Below the pieces are notes generated by a model that saw nothing but the letters and a program-made list of their open reading frames with translations, ran no database searches and was not told where the DNA came from. Positions 41,580 through 48,856 of a stretch of DNA of 54,518 nucleotides are shown here, piece after piece. Source of the DNA: Rhodobacterales bacterium 56_14_T64 (GTDB lineage: Bacteria; Pseudomonadota; Alphaproteobacteria; Rhodobacterales; Rhodobacteraceae); assembly GCA_002162795.1 (NCBI GenBank), contig MAAY01000103.1, positions 1 through 54,518 of the forward strand, written 5' to 3'. The number at the start of each line of letters is the position of its first letter. Position 1 is the first letter of the stretch. The position numbers were made by a program, and so were the translations under genes.

Positions 41580-42701
41580 CTAATACCGCAACACCTGCCC
41601 ACTATCGCTGACCACAAATTTGCGCACATCCGCGAAACCGGGCGGATCCTGCTCGGCCAGCACTTGAAACGGGCGTTGTGGCAGGATGATCGACCGCTGC
41701 GTTCGCGTTGCACCAGTATCGGCCCCACGCCCACCAAAGGGATCCAGCGCAAACACCTCGCGGTCCACCTTGCCAAACCAGCCCGATCGTTCCTGCCGCA
41801 CATCCTCGCTGGTCAACTCCTCCATGGTCCAGGCCATCGCCCAATCCTGCCCGGCGGGCGACTCCGCCTCTTCCAGCACGCGGCGCAATGGGCCGGATTG
41901 CTCAGTATAGGCCGAGGAATACATCGGCCCCACGTGATAGCGCCGCAGCCGTTTGGGGTGCAGGTGATCAAAATCCTCGTCAAATCCCTTGGCGATGGTC
42001 AACAGTTTCAGCCCCGCCAACCCCTGCGCCATCAGATGCGCCTGCACCTCGGGCCACCGATACTGGTCCTTGGGCAGCGAGGTCTTGCCGCTGTCCTCCA
42101 GCTCCATCAGATAAATCACCGGCAGGTTGACCTGACTGTCATAAGCCGCCCAATGCACCAGAAACTTGCGCCTCTCACCATGCGCCATGCCCTGCCACTG
42201 ACACTCGGGATCATTCTGGGTCCAGAACAGCTCTCCCTTTAACAATTCCTCATAATACAGCCGCTGCGACAGGGCGAATTGCAGCTTGGTCGGCACCTCA
42301 CGATCCGAAATTATCCGGCGCACCATATCGTCCTTTAGCTGCGCCTCGGAGGGCATATTGGCCAAATGCCGTTCCGCCTGCTGCGCGTCATTGGCCATGG
42401 TCAGCAGTTCCGAGGCCACCGGAAAGCCGCTATCGCGCCGGTCCATCGCTAACGACCCAAAGAACCGCCCGGTATCACGCCCCACTAGCAGGTATTTCAT
42501 GGAGAGCGCGCGAAATGTAAAATTCAGCCGCATCAGATAGCCAGTCAGCGCCTTGACGTCATGCTTTCCCAGCGCCCCCTCGGACTGCATCGTGCCGGCC
42601 ACACGGGTGAGGTGTTCGGTGATGATCTCAAACTTCTTGAAATACCGGCGCGAGGCGAAGGTATCGCTGAGGCCAGTGTGGTCTTTTGCTGGATCGGTCA
42701 T
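41580..42701 (-). CDS. Cytosolic protein of unknown function in the AAA+ cluster
   Basis: A 373-residue soluble protein with no membrane segment. Its N-terminal two thirds are helical (YFKKFEIITEHLTRVAGTMQ, then LTGYLMRLNFTFRALSMKYLLVG), followed by RKFLVHWAAYDSQVNLPVIYLMELEDSGKTSLP and a C-terminal beta-rich region (REVFALDPFGGRGAD, RSIILPQRPFQVLAEQDPPGF). I do not recognise the family. Its ATG overlaps the stop of the short membrane gene by four bases. Its place between the coiled-coil and ATPase genes suggests it belongs to the same complex. Confidence 0.72.
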   Translation of the reverse strand: MTDPAKDHTGLSDTFASRRYFKKFEIITEHLTRVAGTMQSEGALGKHDVKALTGYLMRLNFTFRALSMKYLLVGRDTGRFFGSLAMDRRDSGFPVASELLTMANDAQQAERHLANMPSEAQLKDDMVRRIISDREVPTKLQFALSQRLYYEELLKGELFWTQNDPECQWQGMAHGERRKFLVHWAAYDSQVNLPVIYLMELEDSGKTSLPKDQYRWPEVQAHLMAQGLAGLKLLTIAKGFDEDFDHLHPKRLRRYHVGPMYSSAYTEQSGPLRRVLEEAESPAGQDWAMAWTMEELTSEDVRQERSGWFGKVDREVFALDPFGGRGADTGATRTQRSIILPQRPFQVLAEQDPPGFADVRKFVVSDSGQVLRY

Positions 42702-43201
42702 ATATCCCTCATCCGTATCGCTTGCGGCAAAGGCTTCGCATGCGCGGGCGCATCGCTTGCGCCCCCAGACCGTCCCTGTCCCCTGTTGCTCATGTCACAC
42801 GCCTCATTCAATTTCTTCTCGCCAATCTCTGGATAGGAAGCCTGAATTTGTCGCTTTAGAAATCCTGTGAAGCCAGACGGTCCTGCGTACTTCAACCAAT
42901 TATCAGTTGCCAGCTCATGCCCAAATCGGGTCCCAACCGGAATTCCAGTAATTGCCTCTATGAGGCAAGCGTATTTCCAAAGAAGCCAAAAGTTCACAGG
43001 CATCACCACGCACCAGATCAACCAGAAACTTACCGCGGCAAGCAGCGGCATAATAACCGTTGAATAGACAGCAACTGTCAGCAGCCACTGGTCTACTTTA
43101 CCGGTTGAAGCGTAAGTCGCACCTGCGATTACTGTCGTTGTGAGAACTGCCAATCCAAACACACACAACGCAACCGCAATAAGCAATTGTCTAGGTTTCA
43201 T
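42698..43201 (-). CDS. Small membrane protein of unknown function in the AAA+ cluster
   Basis: A 167-residue protein with three hydrophobic helices in the first 85 residues (LLIAVALCVFGLAVLTTTVIAG; LLTVAVYSTVIMPLLAAVSFW; a third, LIWCVVMPVNFWLLWKYACLI). A soluble tail of about 80 residues ends in a Gly/Ala-rich, probably disordered stretch. No family is recognised. The gene is 12 bases from the coiled-coil gene and overlaps the next by four bases. Its composition is less G+C-rich than the ATPase gene, so it may be an added component. Confidence 0.6.
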   Translation of the reverse strand: MKPRQLLIAVALCVFGLAVLTTTVIAGATYASTGKVDQWLLTVAVYSTVIMPLLAAVSFWLIWCVVMPVNFWLLWKYACLIEAITGIPVGTRFGHELATDNWLKYAGPSGFTGFLKRQIQASYPEIGEKKLNEACDMSNRGQGRSGGASDAPAHAKPLPQAIRMRDI

Positions 43202-43213
43202 GCGTTTGGCCCG

Positions 43214-44296
43214 CTATCCCCCATACAGGTTCTTGTCATGCTTCTCGACGATCTTGGCAAACCGGCGGGCAAAGCGTTCATCAGCCTTGGCCTTCTTCTC
43301 CAGCACGTCGCGGGCAAACACCATGTGGTCACCGTGGGCCTCTAGCATGTCGGCCATCTTCTGGTTGGTCGCGGTGCCAATCGCCGCCATCGCGGTTTGC
43401 GCCTCTTGGTCGGTTTTCACCCCAATTTCGTTGATCCTGTGCGCGACATCCTGTTGCTGCGCCGTCTTCAACGATTTGGTCAACGCATCATACAGCACCA
43501 CCCGCTGCTGGGTATCTGTCTGCAGCTTGTTGATCAGCACCATCTGCGTCGCCGCCTGGTTCTGCAGACTATCAACCCAGGTCTTACCCTTCTCGATATA
43601 GCGCTCCAGGGTTTGGCTTTTAGCCAGCTTGACCTGCTCTTCCTGTATCATGGCGTTGTACTTGGCGTTCAGATCGGCCAGCTCGGTCTCCAGCTTGGTG
43701 CGCGCGGCGGCGTCCTGCTCGACCGATATCTTGCCCTCCAGCGCGATAATATCCGGGTCCAGCGCCAGAATATCGGCCCGCACCGTTTCCAATTCGCCAA
43801 CCGTGAATTCCCGTTCATCCAGTGTCTCGGTCAGATTCACCTGTACCTTGTCTTTCTGCTCGTCCAGCACCTGCAACTGGCCCTCCAGCAGCTTGACGAT
43901 GGTATCGGACTTGGCGATCAGATCCTGCAGCTTGTCGTCAATACTGGCGGTGCGCATGCGTTCCTGACGCATCGAATCCGACTTGCCAGAGGCAAAGATA
44001 CCGACAAAGCTTTCCCAGCCGGTCTTGTTTCGCATCTCGTCAAAATCCTGCGAGAAGCCCGAGGTCACGTCGTCCAAACCCATGATCAGTTCGGCGATAT
44101 TTGAATTCATCACTTCCGTGTGGGCATGCACATCGTCGAGAGTGGCGTTTTCAATGTCGATGTCAGCATCTTCACCCGCCGAGATTTTGTCGCGCGCAGA
44201 CTCGATCCGCGAGGTCAGGCTGGCAATCTTGGCCTGCGACTCCTGCACCTTGCTCTGGGTCTCTTCAACCATGCTCTCAAAATTCGAAAACGACAT
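43214..44296 (-). CDS. Long coiled-coil protein heading the AAA+ cluster
   Basis: A 360-residue soluble, Gln/Glu/Ala-rich protein. Most of residues 1-60 and 120-300 read as heptad-rich coiled coil. A non-coil insert near residues 85-115 holds SGFSQDFDEMRNKTGWESFVGIFASGKSDS. The basic tail ends KADERFARRFAKIVEKHDKNLYGG. ATG 44296 has AAGGGA upstream and is preferred to an in-frame ATG at 44314. The architecture recalls TelA/KlaA tellurite-resistance coiled coils and other helical scaffolds that act with AAA+ ATPases, but the sequence does not prove membership. It is first in the operon, so it may be the most abundant product. Confidence 0.75.
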   Translation of the reverse strand: MSFSNFESMVEETQSKVQESQAKIASLTSRIESARDKISAGEDADIDIENATLDDVHAHTEVMNSNIAELIMGLDDVTSGFSQDFDEMRNKTGWESFVGIFASGKSDSMRQERMRTASIDDKLQDLIAKSDTIVKLLEGQLQVLDEQKDKVQVNLTETLDEREFTVGELETVRADILALDPDIIALEGKISVEQDAAARTKLETELADLNAKYNAMIQEEQVKLAKSQTLERYIEKGKTWVDSLQNQAATQMVLINKLQTDTQQRVVLYDALTKSLKTAQQQDVAHRINEIGVKTDQEAQTAMAAIGTATNQKMADMLEAHGDHMVFARDVLEKKAKADERFARRFAKIVEKHDKNLYGG

Positions 44297-44435
44297 AATC
44301 CCTTTTCCTTCCACGTAATCCCTTGCCCTTTAGATAGGGATGTAAATCAATTTTACATCCCCTGAGCGAGCCAAATCGTTAATTCAACGGGAGCTTCGCA
44401 GACAAGGCCCGTAAAGGGAAGGCAAGGCATTGTAA

Positions 44436-44467
44436 CAATAAAAAAGCCGCGCCCTAAGCGCGGCTTT
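44436..44467 (-). terminator. Rho-independent terminator of the creatinase gene
   Basis: On the minus strand, AAAGCCGCGC and GCGCGGCTTT (44467-44443) form a 10-bp stem with a 5-base loop, followed by TTT and A/T-rich sequence. It is about 50 bases after the creatinase stop. Confidence 0.85.
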
Positions 44468-44480
44468 CTTGGATAGGATT

Positions 44481-44504
44481 GGTGCGTGCAAGCACGCACC
44501 CTAC
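44481..44504. repeat. Inverted repeat of the GGTGCGTG...CACCCTAC type, copy 2
   Basis: GGTGCGTGC (44481-44489) and GCACGCACC (44492-44500) are perfectly paired around AA, followed by CTAC. It shares the arms and tail of the element at 1019-1060 and likewise lies just after the end of a gene. Confidence 0.6.
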
Positions 44505-44517
44505 ACAGATGGCCAGC

Positions 44518-45726
44518 TCAGCCAACCACGTTGAACTCGGGCCCGTAAGGATACTTGGTGACGTTTTCATTGTCGTCTTCGTGGATCACCAGAATGTCGT
44601 GCTCACGGTATCCACCAGCTCCCGGCTGACCGTCGGCAATGGTCAGCATCGGCTCCATCGAAATCACCATGCCGGGTTCCAGCACCGTATCGATGTCTTC
44701 GCGCAGTTCCAGCCCCGCCTCGCGACCATAATAATGCGACAACACCCCGAATGAGTGACCGTAGCCAAAGGTGCGGTATTGCAGCAAGTCGCGTTCCTCA
44801 AAGAAGGCGTTGATTTTATGGGTGATCTCGGCACAGCTGGCACCGGGTTTCAGCAGTGAAATCCCGTATTCATGCGCGGCCACATTGGCCTCCCAGATCT
44901 TCAGGCTGTCGGGGTCAACCTCACCCACAAACAGGGTCCGTTCCAGCGCGGTGTAATAGCCGGAAATCATTGGAAAAGTGTTCAGTGACAGGATATCGCC
45001 GCGCTGCAATTTGCGGGCCGTGACAGGGTTATGCGCACCATCGGTGTTGATGCCCGACTGGAACCAGACCCAGCTGTCACGGTATTCCGCATCCGGGAAC
45101 CGTTTGGCAATTTCCAGCTCCATCGCATCGCGACCGGCCATCGCCACGTCAATCTCGCGCGCACCCTCGTGGATCGCATCGCGAATGGCAAAGCCACCCA
45201 CGTCAGCCACTGCAGCGCCCTGCCGGATCATCTCGATCTCGGCTTCGGATTTCGCCATCCGCTGCACCATTGTGGCCTCGTACAGGTCCACTGTGGATTT
45301 TGGATTCAGATATCCATCCAACTTGGCGTTCTGCATCAGCGACAGGTGATCGCTCTCGTAGCCAACAACCGCATCTGGACCCGCGACGGACAGAATCGCC
45401 CGCCAGTAGTTGTCGCGCTGCCAATCGGTGTAGGTGATGTTGTCGCCATAACACCGGCGCCAGGGCTGACCCGCGTCGATACCAGCCGAAATCGTCACGC
45501 ATTCATCTGCAGTGACTACCAATCCATAGGGGCGGCCAAAGGCGCAGTAAGTGAAGCCCGAGTAGTAGGATATGTTGTGCATCGAGGTGAAGACAGCGGC
45601 GGTAACGCCTTTGTCCACCATGATTTTGCGCAACCCCGCAACGCGGTCGGCATATTCAGCCTCGGCGAATTGCAGAGGTGCTTTTTCACCATTGTGAAAA
45701 CGGTACATTTCAGGACGTGAAGTCAT
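44518..45726 (-). CDS. Creatinase (creatine amidinohydrolase)
   Basis: A 402-residue M24-fold enzyme that splits creatine into sarcosine and urea. Its length and sequence match Pseudomonas creatinase closely: TSMHNISYYSGFTYCAFGRPYGLVVT, WRRCYGDNITYTDWQRDNYW, GINTDGAHNPVTARK with the catalytic His at position 232, FPMISGYYTALERTLF, and TFGYGHSFGVLSHYYGREAGLELREDIDTVLEPGM. The metal ligands of true aminopeptidases are replaced, as in creatinase. No sarcosine oxidase or creatininase is beside it. It may feed an alternative one-carbon and nitrogen pathway typical of marine roseobacters. Confidence 0.9.
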   Translation of the reverse strand: MTSRPEMYRFHNGEKAPLQFAEAEYADRVAGLRKIMVDKGVTAAVFTSMHNISYYSGFTYCAFGRPYGLVVTADECVTISAGIDAGQPWRRCYGDNITYTDWQRDNYWRAILSVAGPDAVVGYESDHLSLMQNAKLDGYLNPKSTVDLYEATMVQRMAKSEAEIEMIRQGAAVADVGGFAIRDAIHEGAREIDVAMAGRDAMELEIAKRFPDAEYRDSWVWFQSGINTDGAHNPVTARKLQRGDILSLNTFPMISGYYTALERTLFVGEVDPDSLKIWEANVAAHEYGISLLKPGASCAEITHKINAFFEERDLLQYRTFGYGHSFGVLSHYYGREAGLELREDIDTVLEPGMVISMEPMLTIADGQPGAGGYREHDILVIHEDDNENVTKYPYGPEFNVVG

Positions 45727-45865
45727 GTTCGACCCTTCCTAGTAACAGAAAGGTCCCGGCGTTCAGGACGGTTTTAAGAATTCAGGGCAGTATGAGATCC
45801 ATACGGCGACGCCATCGCCTGGCCCTTGGCTGGAAACTGCGGCGGATTGCTCCGCCGCGCAAGTG

Positions 45866-46651
45866 TTATTTTGTCAGGAACGCCACCATTTCGCTGTCAG
45901 CGTCGCTCAGCGGATCAATGACGTCGAAATGATGCTTTGCGGGATCAATGACATGGCCGCAATCCCAGGCCTCGGCCAGCCACCGCGCCTGATCCAGGAA
46001 AGAGGGCCGCTCATTCGCCCCAACCCACACCGTGACCTCAGCCTCATACCGATCCTGCATCATGATCGGGCTTTCGGCCTCGGCTGCGGCCTCATCCATC
46101 TTGAAATCTTCGTTCATCGAGGTTTGTAGCAAGGGCCGCAAATCCGACACCGGCGAAATGGGCATCACTTTACGCAGCCGCGCACCCACCTCGGGCGCAA
46201 GCAGATCCTTGTCCAACATCCGCGCCACCAAATGGCCACCAGCCGAATGACCCACCAAAGAAATCGGCCCAGCAACCTCTTTGGCGATCCGAGTGACGGC
46301 CGCCGCAATCTGCTGTGAGATATCACCAATCGACACATCCGGGCACAGGTCATAGCCCGGCATTGCAACCGCCCACCCCTGCGCAAGGGCGCCGGCTGCC
46401 AAGTGTGACCAGCTGTTCTTGTCAAACAACCGCCAATAGCCGCCATGTACAAAGATGAGCAGTCCCTTGGCGTCATCCTCGGGCAGGAACAGATCAAAGG
46501 TGTTCCGCGCACTTGGGCCATAAGTCAGGTCCAGCTTGGCGCGATCCCCCAAAGCGTCGCGAAAATCCTGCGCCTCGGCGGCCCAGCGCGGTGGATATGT
46601 CTCTGCGCCGTCGATGTAGGCTCCGTTGGCATAGGCGTCGTCAAGAGTCAT
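45866..46651 (-). CDS. Alpha/beta hydrolase, kynurenine formamidase-like
   Basis: A 261-residue alpha/beta hydrolase. GLLIFVHGGYWRLFDKNSWSHLAAGAL has the HGGxW oxyanion segment and SLVGHSAGGHLVARM holds the nucleophile Ser in GHSAGG. An acid and a His (KHHFDVIDPLSD) follow near the C-terminus. The set of HGGYW, GHSAGGHL and PISPVSDLRPL is that of kynurenine formamidase/BNA7-like esterases. Other kyn genes are absent, so the substrate is uncertain. It is on the same strand as creatinase but 139 bases apart, and diverges from gabD. Confidence 0.82.
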   Translation of the reverse strand: MTLDDAYANGAYIDGAETYPPRWAAEAQDFRDALGDRAKLDLTYGPSARNTFDLFLPEDDAKGLLIFVHGGYWRLFDKNSWSHLAAGALAQGWAVAMPGYDLCPDVSIGDISQQIAAAVTRIAKEVAGPISLVGHSAGGHLVARMLDKDLLAPEVGARLRKVMPISPVSDLRPLLQTSMNEDFKMDEAAAEAESPIMMQDRYEAEVTVWVGANERPSFLDQARWLAEAWDCGHVIDPAKHHFDVIDPLSDADSEMVAFLTK

Positions 46652-46758
46652 CGATATTTCCTTAATGTGTTAATCATCTAATCTGGACTCACCGGTCCGA
46701 CTGGACAAGTCTAACGTCAAATGCTTTGCATCGGCGAGAGAAATTCCCGGAGGACCTC

Positions 46759-48231
46759 ATGCTCGACTCAACCACCGATCTGAAATCGCTTCTGAACGAC
46801 CCCAGCCTGCTGGAAACCCGCGCCTATATTGGCGGGCAATTTGTCGAGGGTGATGGCACTTTTGAGGTCACCAACCCGGCCCGCGGCGACGTGATTGCCA
46901 ATGTCGCCGATGTCTCGCGTCCACAGGTTGCCGGCGCCATTGCGCAGGCAGAGGTCGCGCAGAAAGACTGGGCCAAGTGGACCGGCAAAGAGCGCGCAGG
47001 CGTGCTCCGCAAATGGTACGATCTGATGATGGCGAACCAGGAAGATCTGGCCGTGATCCTGACCGCCGAGATGGGCAAACCGCTGGCCGAGGCTCGGGGC
47101 GAGATCGCCTATGGCGCCTCGTTCATCGAGTTCTTCGCAGAAGAAGCCAAACGCATCTATGGCGAAACCATCCCCGGCCACCAACGCGACAAACGTATCA
47201 CAGTGATCAAGCAGCCCATCGGTGTGGCTGCGTCAATCACTCCGTGGAACTTTCCCAATGCGATGATCACCCGCAAGGCTGGCCCGGCACTGGCGGCAGG
47301 GTGTGCCTTTGTCGCTCGTCCAGCGGAACTGACGCCACTGTCGGCCACCGCCATTGCGGTGCTGGCGGATCGCGCAGGCGTTCCAGCTGGTGTTTTCAGC
47401 GTGATCCCTACATCAAATGCTTCTGAGACTGGCAAGGAATTCTGCGAGAATAACGCCGTTCGCAAGCTGACCTTCACCGGCTCAACTGAGGTGGGCCGCA
47501 TCCTGATGCGTCAAGCGGCTGACACGGTAATGAAATGCTCGATGGAGCTGGGCGGCAATGCACCGTTCATCGTGTTTGATGATGCAGACCTGGACGCCGC
47601 CGTCGAAGGCGCGATCATGTGCAAGTTCCGCAACAACGGACAGACCTGCGTCTGCGCCAACCGGATCTATGTTCAGGCCGGCGTCTACGACGCCTTCGCT
47701 GCCAAGCTGAAAGCTGCCGTTGAGAAAATGAATGTCGGCGACGGGCTGCAGGACAACATCCAGTTTGGCCCACTGATCAACGCCAAGGCCGTGACCAAGG
47801 TGCAGACCCACATCGCCGACGCCACTGCCAAAGGCGCCGAGGTCGTACTGGGCGGCAACCCGTCCGAGTTGGGCGGTACCTTCTTCCAACCGACAATCGT
47901 CACCGGCGCCACTAAGGACATGTTGTTCAGCACCGAGGAAACCTTTGGCCCGCTGGCGCCGCTGTTCAAGTTTGAAGACGAGGACGAGGTCATCGCGCTG
48001 GCCAACGACACTATCTTTGGTCTGGCCTCCTACTTCTACGCCAAAGACCTGAGCCGGGTATATAAGGTTGCTGAAGAGCTGGAATACGGCATTGTCGGCA
48101 TCAATACTGGCATCATCTCGACCGAGCTGGCGCCATTTGGTGGCGTTAAACAGTCCGGTCTGGGCCGCGAAGGCAGCCACCACGGCATCGAGGACTATCT
48201 GGAGATGAAATACATCTGCATGTCAGTCTGA
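46759..48231 (+). CDS. gabD: NAD(P)-dependent succinate-semialdehyde dehydrogenase
   Basis: A 490-residue ALDH. TPWNFPNAMITRKAGPALAAGC is the cofactor-binding segment, FTGSTEVGRILM binds the nucleotide, MELGGNAPFIVFDDAD has the general base Glu and NNGQTCVCANRIYV has the nucleophile Cys. A second cysteine two residues further on forms the redox pair seen in GabD. The closing LAPFGGVKQSGLGREGS helps define the SSADH/GabD clade. It converts succinate semialdehyde to succinate. ATG 46759 has GGAGG upstream. No gabT is beside it. A strong terminator follows. Confidence 0.93.
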   Translation: MLDSTTDLKSLLNDPSLLETRAYIGGQFVEGDGTFEVTNPARGDVIANVADVSRPQVAGAIAQAEVAQKDWAKWTGKERAGVLRKWYDLMMANQEDLAVILTAEMGKPLAEARGEIAYGASFIEFFAEEAKRIYGETIPGHQRDKRITVIKQPIGVAASITPWNFPNAMITRKAGPALAAGCAFVARPAELTPLSATAIAVLADRAGVPAGVFSVIPTSNASETGKEFCENNAVRKLTFTGSTEVGRILMRQAADTVMKCSMELGGNAPFIVFDDADLDAAVEGAIMCKFRNNGQTCVCANRIYVQAGVYDAFAAKLKAAVEKMNVGDGLQDNIQFGPLINAKAVTKVQTHIADATAKGAEVVLGGNPSELGGTFFQPTIVTGATKDMLFSTEETFGPLAPLFKFEDEDEVIALANDTIFGLASYFYAKDLSRVYKVAEELEYGIVGINTGIISTELAPFGGVKQSGLGREGSHHGIEDYLEMKYICMSV

Positions 48232-48237
48232 CATTCT

Positions 48238-48266
48238 GGGGATGCCTAAAGGCGTCCCCTTTTTTT
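48238..48266 (+). terminator. Rho-independent terminator of gabD
   Basis: GGGGATGCC (48238-48246) pairs with GGCGTCCCC (48251-48259) with one G-T pair, followed by seven T. Confidence 0.88.
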
Positions 48267-48313
48267 CACCGCAGCCCAAGAAAATGCAATCGGCCTGCGT
48301 TACAAGATATGTA

Positions 48314-48856
48314 ATGCGTATGACAGTAGATGATCAGAACTTGGCGGCGGCAGCGGCCCATGGCGATGCAGAAGCTTTTTCGGCCCTGCTGGCACGCCAC
48401 TATGATCGTGTCTTTGGCCTGGCCTTTCGCCTGACGGGGCAACGCGCCGAGGCCGAGGATCTGACCCAGGACATCTGCGCCGCGCTGCCCGACAAGATGG
48501 CGCACTACCAGGCCAGCGCCCGCTTCACCACTTGGCTGTATCGCGTAGTGGTCAACGCCGCCCACGACCGCCGCCGCCGTTCTGTCACCCACGCTAAGGC
48601 GGCAAGTGGTTGGGGCGATTGGGAGCTCGACCGTCAGGCTGCCATCGCCGACACCAACGACCAACTCGACTGGCTGACCCGCGCCATGCGCGCCCTGCCT
48701 GATGATCTGCGTGATACACTGGCGCTGATACTGGACGACGTGACCCATGCCGATGCCGCCGAAATCCTTGGCGTGTCACCCGGTACCATCAGCTGGCGGG
48801 TCTCGGAAGCCAAGAAACATCTGCGCGCCCTAAAACAACAGGAGGACGCATCATGA
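48314..48856 (+). CDS. ECF-type RNA polymerase sigma factor
   Basis: A sigma-70-family protein of about 180 residues. Region 2 has HYDRVFGLAFRLTGQRAEAEDLTQDICAALP. Region 4 has DDLRDTLALILDDVTHADAAEILGVSPGTISWRVSEAKKHLR, with its helix-turn-helix near residues 145-165. A short linker holds a DRRRRSVTHAKA basic stretch. I start at ATG 48314; ATG 48320 is also possible, and in-frame codons further upstream overlap the gabD terminator. Its stop overlaps the vWA gene by four bases, so the two are made together and the second protein probably controls the first. Confidence 0.9.
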   Translation: MRMTVDDQNLAAAAAHGDAEAFSALLARHYDRVFGLAFRLTGQRAEAEDLTQDICAALPDKMAHYQASARFTTWLYRVVVNAAHDRRRRSVTHAKAASGWGDWELDRQAAIADTNDQLDWLTRAMRALPDDLRDTLALILDDVTHADAAEILGVSPGTISWRVSEAKKHLRALKQQEDAS

